Position numbers and translations under genes: made by a program
Part shown: piece after piece, positions 1 through 7,283 of the stretch
Position numbering within the stretch: the stretch's first letter is position 1
How the letters are laid out: each line of letters starts with the position of its first letter
Notes under the pieces: generated by a model
Seen by the model: the letters and a program-made list of their open reading frames with translations, nothing else
The model's database searches: none
Told to the model about the DNA's origin: nothing
From: Streptomyces violaceoruber
GTDB taxonomy: Bacteria > Actinomycetota > Actinomycetes > Streptomycetales > Streptomycetaceae
Reading direction: 5' to 3'
Length of the DNA stretch: 64,000 nucleotides
Assembly: GCA_000720805.1 (NCBI GenBank)
Contig: JODI01000062.1
Coordinates: 1-64,000 of the forward strand

Positions 1-96
1 TGCGTAGACGGCCACGCTCGCGATCCCGGCGTCCCGGCAGGCCCGGGCCACGCGGACAGCGATTTCGCCACGGTTGGCGATGAGCACCTTGCGCAC
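1..96 (-). CDS. Acyl-CoA carboxylase biotin carboxylase subunit, N-terminal fragment
   Basis: Only the first 32 codons lie in the window. The GTG start at 96 follows a GGAGGAG ribosome site. The peptide begins [20 protein letters not shown], the invariant opening of biotin carboxylase domains (AccA/PccA alpha type). The family performs ATP-dependent carboxylation of biotin to supply malonyl- or methylmalonyl-CoA. It lies downstream of, and in the same direction as, the JadR1-like regulator. Jadomycin-type clusters also place a biotin carboxylase (JadJ) next to their regulators, so this copy may belong to a polyketide cluster left of the window. That link is inferred; a housekeeping accA cannot be excluded from 32 residues. 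Confidence 0.85.
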   Translation of the reverse strand, partial: MRKVLIANRGEIAVRVARACRDAGIASVAVYA

Positions 97-309
97 GATG
101 GATTTCTCCTCCTGGCTCGTCCGGACGCTGCGATCCAGCTTGGCCGGGCACTGATGAGGGCTCAAGGCATCCCTGGTCAGGCTTGCGTGAACTTCCTTCA
201 CGGCTCGCAGCAGCACGTGAGAAGTCCACGAGCGGAATGTCAGAGAGAGGTCAAATCGCCAAGGCAGGTGTCCCTGATGGCGCGTCAGGGTGCGCTGGGG
301 CGACCGGAC

Positions 310-1101
310 CTACGGGTGTCCGAGCCGAAATCCGACCCCGCGTACCGTGACGATCCAGCTGCTGGAACCGAGCTTGTTGCGCAGACTGCTCACATGCGTG
401 TCCAGGGTGCGGCCGGGACGGGACCAGGAGTCGTCCCAGACCTGGACCATGAGCTGCCTGCGGGAGATGACGGTCTCCGGCTGGGAGGCGAGCAGGTGCA
501 GCAGGTCGAACTCCTTGCGCGTCACCTCGATGAGCCGCCCGCCGACGCGGATCTCACGGGTGCCGGCGTCGATGCGCAGCAATCCGTGCGTGATGACCTG
601 CGGAAGCGGCCGCTGCGGACGGGCCCTGCGCATGACCGCCTCGATGCGGGCCATCAGCTCCCGGAAGCCGTACGGTTTGGCCAGATAGTCGTCCGAACCC
701 GCCTGCAGGCCCAGCACGCGGTCGAGTTCGGTGTCCCGGGCGGTGACGACGATGATCGGCGTGTCACAGATGGCGCGGATGCTCCGGCAGATCTCCAGAC
801 CGTCCAGGTCGGGCAGTTCGAGGTCGAGGAGGATCAGGTCGCAGTTGTGGTGCGCCTGCAGCGCCTTGGCCCCGGTGGCCACACTTTCGGCCTGGTAGCC
901 GTGCCGGCGCAACAGCTGGACCAGGGACGTGGCGGCGTTCGGCTCGCTCTCCACAACGAGGACCCGCAGGGAGTTCCGCAGGGGGCGGGCCGCGCTCTCC
1001 GTCGCTGCCGGCGGGTGGGCGGGCGGCGGGATCAGCTCGTCTTCGTCGTAACCGTGCCTGGGTATGCGGGGGTTGAGTAAGGCGGTGGACTGCTGCGTCA
1101 T
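310..1101 (-). CDS. Atypical OmpR-family response regulator, JadR1-like
   Basis: This is a 263-residue DNA-binding regulator. A 44-residue leader is followed by a receiver domain (about 45-160) and an OmpR winged helix (about 170-260, ending in RGVGFRL). The phosphoacceptor-type Asp93 (LLDLELPD) and the conserved lysine (YLAKPYG) are present. The Mg-binding acidic pair of normal receivers (V-D-D) is replaced by V-E51-S52, the kind of loss known from JadR1-type atypical regulators, which sense end products rather than a kinase. Codon 8 is TTA, so translation should depend on a UUA-reading tRNA. An ARE palindrome lies 65-90 bp upstream. The likely role is cluster activator under pseudo-receptor control. 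Confidence 0.85.
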   Translation of the reverse strand: MTQQSTALLNPRIPRHGYDEDELIPPPAHPPAATESAARPLRNSLRVLVVESEPNAATSLVQLLRRHGYQAESVATGAKALQAHHNCDLILLDLELPDLDGLEICRSIRAICDTPIIVVTARDTELDRVLGLQAGSDDYLAKPYGFRELMARIEAVMRRARPQRPLPQVITHGLLRIDAGTREIRVGGRLIEVTRKEFDLLHLLASQPETVISRRQLMVQVWDDSWSRPGRTLDTHVSSLRNKLGSSSWIVTVRGVGFRLGHP

Positions 1102-1165
1102 CTATTGCTCCTGCACATCCGCGAACGGTCTGTCATCCCCAGTAGAGCCTTAGTTCCTCAGTAAA

Positions 1166-1191
1166 ATACAAACCGTTGCGTCGGTTTGTCA
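1166..1191. promoter_or_regulatory. ARE-like GBL-receptor operator upstream of the response regulator
   Basis: ACAAACCG at 1168-1175 and CGGTTTGT at 1182-1189 form a perfect 8-bp inverted repeat around a 6-bp spacer. This matches the autoregulatory elements bound by ArpA/ScbR/JadR2-type TetR proteins. It sits 65 bp upstream of the JadR1-like start, where binding would repress that gene, and may also act on the divergent TetR gene. Confidence 0.8.
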
Positions 1192-1377
1192 ACGCGGCCG
1201 ATCATCGGCCATACGCGGCCGCACAGCCACCGCGCCGCGAATCCGACGGACCGCCTGCCGCCCCTGGTGTCCAGGGCAGGGTTCGACAGCCTCCCCCGAC
1301 CTCCCCTGTGAGGTCGTCTCCCAAACGCGGGTGCAAGACGAGGGGAGTCGGCGCGGCAGAGCGCGGCCTTTCGACGT

Positions 1378-1402
1378 ATACAAACCAGGTAGCTGGTTTA
1401 AT
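1378..1402. promoter_or_regulatory. ARE-like operator upstream of the pseudo-receptor gene
   Basis: AAACCA at 1382-1387 and TGGTTT at 1394-1399 are perfect arms with a 6-bp spacer. The context ATACAAACC...GGTTTAATAA fits an ARE. It lies about 97 bp upstream of the GTG start at 1499, consistent with autoregulation. Together with the element at 1166 it covers the divergent promoter region. Confidence 0.75.
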
Positions 1403-1498
1403 AATGCTTCTCCGGCAGACGCCCAGCGTCTCCCTCTTTCTCCGTCTTCTCCTCCCGGCCGCCAGGCCGCAGGAACAGTTCCCCTTCTGGAGCCACCG

Positions 1499-2128
1499 GT
1501 GACCAAACAGGAACGGGGTGTCCGCACCCGGCTTGCGCTGATCCGCTCGGCGGCCCAGGTCTTCGAGCAGCGCGGATACGCACAGACGCATCTGGCCGAG
1601 ATCAGCTCGCAGGCCGGTGTGAGCACCGGAGCGTTGCACTTCCACTTCAGGAACAAGGCGGCTGTGGCCGATGCGGTGGAGGCCGAGGCCGTGGCCTCCC
1701 TGCACCATGCGGCACGCACAGCCGGTGAGCATCCGGTGAACGCGCTCCAGACGCTCACCGACGTCTCGCACGCCTTCGCCTTCCTGCTGCGCCAGGACGT
1801 GGTGGTGCGCGCCGGGCTGCAGCTGGCCTGCGACACCGGCCGCCGCCCCAGTCTGAAGCTCCATCAGACATGGTCGGAGTGCGTGCGGCGACTGCTGGTC
1901 CGGGCCGGGGACGAGGGGAGCCTGGCCGACGACGTGTCCGTGCATGACCTGACGGCAGCCGTGGTGGGGGCGACCACCGGCTTTCTGTCGATGCGCCGGG
2001 AGAGTGAGGAGTGGCTGACGCATCGTTCGCTCACCGGGTTCTGGCAGTTGCTTTTGCCCAGAGTGGCCACCCCGCAGGTACTGGCCTCACTGAGCCCCGA
2101 GGGCACGGCCCCCGTGGCCACCACGTAG
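1499..2128 (+). CDS. TetR-family pseudo-gamma-butyrolactone receptor (JadR2/ScbR2-like)
   Basis: A 209-residue TetR regulator. The N-terminal helix-turn-helix (about 12-55) reads ...AEISSQAGVSTGALHFHF..., typical of the ArpA/ScbR/JadR2 subgroup, and the C-terminal ligand-binding half follows. The reading frame is open upstream to 1331. I chose GTG 1499 because homology begins there (VTKQERGVRTRLAL) and a GGAG sits just upstream. It is divergent from the JadR1-like gene, with two ARE palindromes between them. That arrangement matches the jadR2-jadR1 pair, in which this protein represses the activator and responds to antibiotics rather than GBL. Receptor versus pseudo-receptor status is inferred from position. 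Confidence 0.85.
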   Translation: MTKQERGVRTRLALIRSAAQVFEQRGYAQTHLAEISSQAGVSTGALHFHFRNKAAVADAVEAEAVASLHHAARTAGEHPVNALQTLTDVSHAFAFLLRQDVVVRAGLQLACDTGRRPSLKLHQTWSECVRRLLVRAGDEGSLADDVSVHDLTAAVVGATTGFLSMRRESEEWLTHRSLTGFWQLLLPRVATPQVLASLSPEGTAPVATT

Positions 2129-2190
2129 CCGCCGGTCGCCGAACGGTCCACGTGGAGAGCGGCCCGGGATCGCCGCTCGCCCGCTGACAC

Positions 2191-2205
2191 GCCCGGCCGC
2201 CGGGC
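2191..2205. terminator. Short GC hairpin between convergent genes
   Basis: GCCCGG (2191-2196) and CCGGGC (2200-2205) form a 6-bp stem with a 3-nt loop. It lies in the 178-bp gap between the convergent TetR and oxidoreductase genes and is a weak terminator candidate. Confidence 0.35.
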
Positions 2206-2306
2206 GCCCGGTACGCACGGATCGTCCCGTGGCGACTCGGAGGTACCGGCGACATCCCAGGCCCACGCGGTACGACCCCGTGCCCTGGCCGGTCGGGTCC
2301 CTGCGC

Positions 2307-3215
2307 TCACGGCCGCAGGATCACCTTGCCCATCGTGCGGCGGGCCAGCAGGTCCTCATGCGCCCGCCGTGCCTCGGCCAGCGGGTACTCCGCGCCGGTG
2401 ACCGGCCGCAGACGCCCCTCGACGGTCAGCGAGAGAAGTTCCTCCAGAGGCTCGGCGAAGCCGCCGGGCCGGGCAAGGGCGGGGCGCAGCCAGAAACCGA
2501 CGACTCCGGCGTTGAGGCGGCTGAGCCGCGCGGGGTCCACCGGGGTGAACCCGGCGCGGGAGGCGTTGCCGTAGGTCACCACGCGGCCGGACCCGGCGAG
2601 GGAGTCGAGCGCCTGGTCGAAGAGCGGACCGCCGACCGCGTCGAGGATCACGTCGGCGGGTTTGTCCAGCGGGTACTCGACCACTTCGTCGGCGCCCAGG
2701 GTGAGGGCGAGTTCCCCTTTGGCCGGGGTGGAGACCACGGCTCCCACCCACCCGGCGCCGAACTCCCGGGCCAGCTGCACGGCGAGAGAGCCCACGCCGC
2801 CGGCCGCGGAGTGGACCACGGTGCTCTCGCCGGGCAGGAGACGGGCCGCGGTGCGCAGCAGGTGCCAGGCGGTCAGTCCCTGCATCAGCAGGGCCAGTGC
2901 CTGGCCCGCGGGCAGGTCTTCGGGAAGGCCGATCGTCCTCTCGGTGTCGACCAGAGCGAGTTCGGCGTAGCCGCCGGTCGCCAGGCCCATGACCCGCCGC
3001 CCGTCCGGCGTCCTGCCGACCACCTCTCTGCCCGGCACGTACGGCAGTTGATCCGCGCTGAGGTAGGAGCCGTCGGTCTGGTGGGTGTCGGCGAAGTTGA
3101 CGCCGGCGGCCTCGACAGTGACCAGCGCCTGGCCCGGTCCGGGGACCGGCTCGGGCACCTCACGAAGGCTCAGCACTTCCGGGCCGCCGAAGCGGTCGAA
3201 CTGAATGGCACGCAT
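2307..3215 (-). CDS. Zinc-free medium-chain dehydrogenase, quinone oxidoreductase type
   Basis: A 302-residue MDR-superfamily protein. It has an N-terminal GroES-like fold (FGGPEVLSLREVPEPVPGPG) and an NADPH-binding Rossmann domain with the AAGGVGSLAVQLA motif at about 140-152. It lacks the Cys/His zinc ligands of alcohol dehydrogenases and has the normal QOR length. It is divergent from the SDR gene across a 153-bp promoter region inside the GBL island. A plausible role is reduction of the butenolide intermediate during GBL synthesis, as BprA does in the A-factor pathway. This is inferred from position only; a generic quinone or enone reductase is the alternative. Confidence 0.8.
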   Translation of the reverse strand: MRAIQFDRFGGPEVLSLREVPEPVPGPGQALVTVEAAGVNFADTHQTDGSYLSADQLPYVPGREVVGRTPDGRRVMGLATGGYAELALVDTERTIGLPEDLPAGQALALLMQGLTAWHLLRTAARLLPGESTVVHSAAGGVGSLAVQLAREFGAGWVGAVVSTPAKGELALTLGADEVVEYPLDKPADVILDAVGGPLFDQALDSLAGSGRVVTYGNASRAGFTPVDPARLSRLNAGVVGFWLRPALARPGGFAEPLEELLSLTVEGRLRPVTGAEYPLAEARRAHEDLLARRTMGKVILRP

Positions 3216-3368
3216 GGGGAGTGATCTCCGTTCGTTCGGGGCGGTGCCCCGCCGGGACTGTGGATGTGGTGGAGGAACCCGGGGTGCGTTCCGGGGACCC
3301 GGTGACGCCGCCGGTCGGTAACCCGTCTGTCATGCACTCGCCCACCAGCGTCTGGAAGACTGCGCGGC

Positions 3369-4139
3369 ATGATCGAAACAGGTGGTTTACTTTCCGGGAA
3401 AGTGGTGTTGATCACGGGAGCGAGCAGCGGTATAGGCGCTGCCGCCGCGTCCGTCTTCGCCCGTGAGGGAGCGGCGGTGGTGCTCGCCGCACGCCGCGAG
3501 GAGAGGCTCTCGGCCCTCACAGCCGAACTGAACGGCAAGGGATTCGACGCGGCGTACGTGGTGACCGACCTGACCCGCGCGCAGGACGTGCGGAGGGCGG
3601 TCGACTTCACGCTGGACCGCCACGGCCGGCTCGACGGAGCGTTCAACAACGCCGGCATCGGCGGCGACCGAACTCCCCTGCACCAGATGGAAGACGACAT
3701 CTACGACTCCGTCATCGACACCAACGTCCGCGGCTTGTGGAACTGCCTGCGGGCCGAGATCGCCGCCATGCTGAGCGGCGGCGGCGGCGCGATCGTGAAC
3801 AACAGCAGCGTCGGGGGCCTGGTGGCCATACCGGCCGCCGCGCCCTATGTCGCCTCCAAGCACGCGGTCGTCGGTTTCACCCGGGCCGCGGCCGACGAGT
3901 ACGCACGCCAGGGGATCCGGGTGAACTCCGTGGCCCCGGGATCGACCCGTAGCGAGATCACCGTCGACTGGTACGGGCGCAACCCCGGCCTGGAGGAGGC
4001 GATCCACGAGATCACACCCCAGGGACGTACGGCGGCCCCCGAGGAGATCGCGGAGGCCGCGGCCTGGCTGCTCAGCGACCGCGCGTCGTATGTCACCGGC
4101 GTGGTGATGCCGGTGGACGGCGGTTACGTCAACCACTGA
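3369..4139 (+). CDS. Short-chain dehydrogenase/reductase in the GBL island
   Basis: A 256-residue classical SDR. It has the cofactor motif TGASSGIG (16-23), NNAG (93-96), the catalytic Ser around 146-147, and Tyr160-x3-Lys164, and ends in PVDGGYVNH. The family performs NAD(P)-dependent carbonyl/alcohol interconversion. Codon 7 is TTA. It is convergent with the afsA homologue and separated from it by a strong hairpin. In GBL loci a ketoreductase (ScbB-like) or JadW2-like SDR completes the signal molecule, so that role is likely but unproven. Confidence 0.85.
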   Translation: MIETGGLLSGKVVLITGASSGIGAAAASVFAREGAAVVLAARREERLSALTAELNGKGFDAAYVVTDLTRAQDVRRAVDFTLDRHGRLDGAFNNAGIGGDRTPLHQMEDDIYDSVIDTNVRGLWNCLRAEIAAMLSGGGGAIVNNSSVGGLVAIPAAAPYVASKHAVVGFTRAAADEYARQGIRVNSVAPGSTRSEITVDWYGRNPGLEEAIHEITPQGRTAAPEEIAEAAAWLLSDRASYVTGVVMPVDGGYVNH

Positions 4140-4148
4140 GGCCCACGG

Positions 4149-4178
4149 GGGAGGACGCTCGGCACGGGGCGTCCTCCC
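4149..4178. terminator. Bidirectional terminator between SDR and afsA-like genes
   Basis: GGGAGGACGC (4149-4158) pairs perfectly with GCGTCCTCCC (4169-4178) around a 10-nt loop. A third copy of GGGAGGACGC, in direct orientation, lies at 4191-4200, so two alternative hairpins could form. Both flanking genes are convergent. Confidence 0.8.
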
Positions 4179-4226
4179 GGGGCGACGTGCGGGAGGACGC
4201 CGTGCGGACGGTCCGCGCCTGTGGGG

Positions 4227-5120
4227 CTACGCCTCTGCGGTCAGAATGATCGTGAACACGGTCCTGCCCTGCTGCACGCCCGTGACCTCGACGCGTGTGA
4301 GCCCGTCACCGGTCGCCGGAGCGATGGCTGCCTCGATCCAGCACGGGGCATCGAACTCGACATAGCGCATGTATGAGCTGGACACGCCAGTCAGAGGGAA
4401 CGGGCGGTCGGGGCCCGTGACGCCCTGAGCGGCCTGGCGTGCCGCCTCGATCAGCGCCAGGGCGGGGACATGGTCGACAGGGTGGTCGTACAGGGCCGCG
4501 TTGCGTACGTCCATACGCAGTTGCCACCGGCCGGGACGGTCGGCGGGCGCGAGAACCACATCGGAATCATGGACGCACCCGACGGTGTACGCGTCCACGG
4601 GTGCGGGAACGGGGGCCTCGCCCCAGGCCACCTGCAGGTGCTCGCCGCGCAGCCTGCGGTAGACAGCGGGAGCTATCCAGCTGAAGGAGACGACGGACTC
4701 CGCGACCACGTGCCCGTCGTGCAGCAGAGTGAGCTCCATCCGCATCGAGCGGTGGCCTGTCTTGCGGCAGGACACGTTGACGGCCAGGTCGATCGGCCGG
4801 TCTCGGGGAACCCGGTAGCCGCGGGCGACGGAGAAATCCATCTGTTCCATCAGCGTCTGGTGCGACAGCGGGACCGACCGCTCGGCGTGGGCGATGACCA
4901 GGCAGCTCTGCCGGATGGTCTGAGTGAGTAACAGAAGACCGCGGAAGCCCTCCCCCGCCGCCGGCCACCGCGCGGTGACCGTGTACTGGTCGGCTTCACC
5001 GGGGAACCAGCCGGTGACCAGGACGGATTCCTCCCGGTGCAGGTGGACGTACTCCTTGGGGACGCCCTCCTCCCGCACCGCGTCCACAGGGCCGTAACCG
5101 GGCAGCAATGTATGGGACAT
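4227..5120 (-). CDS. AfsA-family gamma-butyrolactone synthase (hotdog-fold)
   Basis: A 297-residue AfsA/ScbA/JadW1 homologue. The family condenses a beta-ketoacyl thioester with dihydroxyacetone phosphate to start GBL autoregulator synthesis. Two hotdog repeats are visible. The C-terminal one has the expected DHVPALALIEAARQ with Glu-x2-Arg-Gln. The N-terminal one reads Gln67-x2-Arg70-Gln71, with Gln where the C-terminal repeat has Glu. Codon 64 is TTA, directly before this motif. The ATG at 5120 follows GGGGGA. The gene is divergent from the receptor gene, sharing an ARE-containing promoter as in afsA/scbA-scbR pairs. Confidence 0.9.
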   Translation of the reverse strand: MSHTLLPGYGPVDAVREEGVPKEYVHLHREESVLVTGWFPGEADQYTVTARWPAAGEGFRGLLLLTQTIRQSCLVIAHAERSVPLSHQTLMEQMDFSVARGYRVPRDRPIDLAVNVSCRKTGHRSMRMELTLLHDGHVVAESVVSFSWIAPAVYRRLRGEHLQVAWGEAPVPAPVDAYTVGCVHDSDVVLAPADRPGRWQLRMDVRNAALYDHPVDHVPALALIEAARQAAQGVTGPDRPFPLTGVSSSYMRYVEFDAPCWIEAAIAPATGDGLTRVEVTGVQQGRTVFTIILTAEA

Positions 5121-5163
5121 GAATCCCCCAAATCAGGGTCGGCGTGCCTCTGACAGCCGGTAA

Positions 5164-5183
5164 GATACCGGGTCGCCGGTTTA
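5164..5183. promoter_or_regulatory. ARE-like operator between afsA-like and receptor genes
   Basis: ACCGG (5167-5171) and CCGGT (5176-5180) are perfect 5-bp arms around GTCG. The flanks (GAT...TTTA) resemble ARE outer bases. It lies about 45 bp upstream of the afsA-like start and about 55 bp upstream of the receptor start, so one bound dimer could control both. Confidence 0.65.
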
Positions 5184-5188
5184 TTTGG

Positions 5189-5216
5189 GTGAACTTCGAG
5201 TTACAGTGAACTTCGA
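5189..5216 (+). repeat. Two 11-bp direct repeats, 17-bp period, before the receptor gene
   Basis: GTGAACTTCGA occurs at 5189-5199 and again, identically, at 5206-5216. The 17-bp spacing puts both copies within 1.6 helical turns, just upstream of the receptor ribosome site. They could be an additional regulator-binding site or overlap the core promoter. Confidence 0.6.
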
Positions 5217-5236
5217 CACTTCAGAGGGGAGCAGCC

Positions 5237-5905
5237 GTGGCGCGACAAGAGCGGGCGATCAAGACCCGAAGGGCCATTCTTGAGGCCGCCGCCGCGGTCT
5301 TCGACGAACTCGGCTACGAGGCCGCGACCATCTCGGAGGTCCTCAAGCGGTCCGACGTGACCAAGGGCGCCTTCTATTTCCACTTCCCCTCCAAGGAGGC
5401 CCTGGCCGGCGGAGTGCTTGAACTGGCGGTGACGACCGAGGGCGTCGAACCCCAGGACCTCATGCTCCAGGAGGCGCTGGACACCATGCTGATCATGGCT
5501 CATCGGCTGCCACAGGAGCCCGTGTTCAGCGCCGCGCTGCGCCTGGCGGTGGACCGGAACTCGCAACGTCTGTTCGGAACGCGCTGGCCCGACTGGATCG
5601 CACTCCTGGGATCCCAGCTGACTGAGGCCAAGGCGCGGGGCGAGGTGCACCGGTACATCGACGAGACGGAAACCGCCCGCCTTGTGATGTCCGCCTGGAC
5701 CGGCGTCCGGATCGTGTCCGAGGGGCTGCCGGACGCCTACGACCTGCCGAACGAGGTGGCCAGGCTGCTCCAGCTGATGGTGCCGAGCATCGCCGTGCCC
5801 GCGGTACTGAGCCAGCTGGAGATCTCCGCCGAGCGTGGTGCGAGGCTCGTCGCCGCGATGGCGACGAGCCGGCTGGAGCTGGAGGAAGGCGCCGTCTCCG
5901 GCTGA
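5237..5905 (+). CDS. TetR-family gamma-butyrolactone receptor (ArpA/ScbR-like)
   Basis: A 222-residue TetR regulator starting at GTG after AGGGGAG. The helix-turn-helix (about 10-55; TISEVLKRSDVTKGAFYFHF) is the GBL-receptor type. The C-terminal domain carries the WTGVRI segment, whose tryptophan position is typical of the ligand pocket of this subgroup. It lies head-to-head with the afsA homologue, the classic synthase/receptor arrangement, so it is the better candidate for the true GBL receptor than the protein at 1499. It probably represses itself, afsA and the distal ARE sites until the signal accumulates. Confidence 0.88.
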   Translation: MARQERAIKTRRAILEAAAAVFDELGYEAATISEVLKRSDVTKGAFYFHFPSKEALAGGVLELAVTTEGVEPQDLMLQEALDTMLIMAHRLPQEPVFSAALRLAVDRNSQRLFGTRWPDWIALLGSQLTEAKARGEVHRYIDETETARLVMSAWTGVRIVSEGLPDAYDLPNEVARLLQLMVPSIAVPAVLSQLEISAERGARLVAAMATSRLELEEGAVSG

Positions 5906-5941
5906 ACGCCGACGTCAGCGGATGTGCGGCACCGCGGTGAC

Positions 5942-6002
5942 CGGGCCGTACGAGACACGGCTGGGCTGCCGACGGCAGCCCAGCCGTGTCTCGTACGGCC
6001 CG
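5942..6002. terminator. Very long perfect inverted repeat, bidirectional terminator
   Basis: Bases 5942-5970 are fully complementary to 5974-6002, giving a 29-bp perfect stem with a 3-nt loop. It sits between the convergent receptor and MFS genes. The stem is roughly twice the length of the other terminators in the window. Confidence 0.85.
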
Positions 6003-6029
6003 CACCTCTCGGGTGCCGTGTCGCCGTCC

Positions 6030-7283
6030 TCACCCCTTCCCGGTGGAGGGAGCGGGTTGCGGGGCCGGGGTCCCGCTGTCGGAGTGGGGGTCCGTCACGT
6101 CCGCCCGGGTGACCGCCAGGAGAACCACGGCGACCGCGGGCACGGCTGCCGCCAGGAGGAACCCGGTGATGTTCGAGGTGGCCTGGATGAGCGGGCCGAT
6201 CAGCAGCGGGGAGGCGAACTGCCCGGCGAAGGTGGCTGTTCCCGACAGCGAGGTGGCCTTGCCGCGGACCTCTGCGGGAACGCCCTCGCCGATCAGCACG
6301 GTGGTCACCGGGAAGAACACGCCCTGGCCGAGGCCGAACAGCAGCGGAGCCAGGAACAGCAGGGGGGCGCTGGACGCGACGGCGAGCAGCAGGAAGGCCG
6401 CCGTCCAGAGCATCAGCGAGCCGCGGATGAGTTTGCTGTAGGCCAGGCGCGTCCGCAGCGAGGCGTACGCGAGACCGATGAGGCTCATCGCGCCCGACAT
6501 GCCCACGGTGTAGAAGGAGACCAGCAACGGATCCTCGACGCCGACCTCGGCCAGGCGCTCCGGGAGGAAGACCACCAGCGCGTACAGCAGCAGGGAGCCG
6601 CAGAACTGCAGCGCGTACCAGACGAGCAGGAGACGGTGCTCGCGCAGCATCGCCCAAGCGCCGGGCCCTGATCCGCCCGCGCGGCCGGGGCTCGCCGGAC
6701 GTGTGCGGGGCAGCATCAGGGCGGTGGCGATACCGAGGGGCACGCCGACCAGGTAGACGCCGAAGGGAAGGTGCCAGGAGATCCCGCCGACCGCTCCGGC
6801 CAGCAGCGGCCACAGGACCCCGCCCGCGCTGGTGGCCGTCCCGCGCCACCCCATCGCGCGGTCCTGCGCGGGCCCGCGGTACAGATTGAGCAGGGCCACG
6901 GTGGTTCCCGAGAAGACCAGCGCCGCTCCGGCACCGAAGACGGCACGCGTGGCGATGAGCGCGGGATAGCTGTCGACGATCAACCCGGCGCCGCCCGCCA
7001 GCCCGTACAGGACCAGTCCGCCCGCCAGGGGCAGCCGTACTCCCCAGCGGTCGAGCATCCACCCGGCCAGGGGGCTGGTGACGGCTATGGAGAGGCTGTG
7101 GGTGGTGATGATGAGGCCGGCGGCTGTGCCGCTGACGCCGAGGTCACCGCGGATGACCTGGATGACCGGCGCGAGGATGGAGCCCGCCATCACGGTCAGG
7201 GTCGAGGCGAAGAGCAGGAGGGGCAGCGTCCCGGGGCGGACCGGAACCGGTGCCGGTTCTTCTTCCTGTGCCGACGTGGTCAT
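6030..7283 (-). CDS. MFS transporter
   Basis: A 417-residue major facilitator with about 12 hydrophobic segments. It has the loop 2-3 motif GWMLDRWGVRLPL and an N-terminal half ending near a Gly/Pro-rich cytoplasmic linker (ALMLPRTRPASPG). The open frame extends upstream inside the neighbouring gene. I chose ATG 7283 because it forms an ATGA overlap with the stop of the upstream YczE-type gene. The family exports or imports small molecules by proton coupling. Its place next to the GBL receptor suggests export of a signal or antibiotic, but the substrate cannot be read from sequence. Confidence 0.85.
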   Translation of the reverse strand: MTTSAQEEEPAPVPVRPGTLPLLLFASTLTVMAGSILAPVIQVIRGDLGVSGTAAGLIITTHSLSIAVTSPLAGWMLDRWGVRLPLAGGLVLYGLAGGAGLIVDSYPALIATRAVFGAGAALVFSGTTVALLNLYRGPAQDRAMGWRGTATSAGGVLWPLLAGAVGGISWHLPFGVYLVGVPLGIATALMLPRTRPASPGRAGGSGPGAWAMLREHRLLLVWYALQFCGSLLLYALVVFLPERLAEVGVEDPLLVSFYTVGMSGAMSLIGLAYASLRTRLAYSKLIRGSLMLWTAAFLLLAVASSAPLLFLAPLLFGLGQGVFFPVTTVLIGEGVPAEVRGKATSLSGTATFAGQFASPLLIGPLIQATSNITGFLLAAAVPAVAVVLLAVTRADVTDPHSDSGTPAPQPAPSTGKG

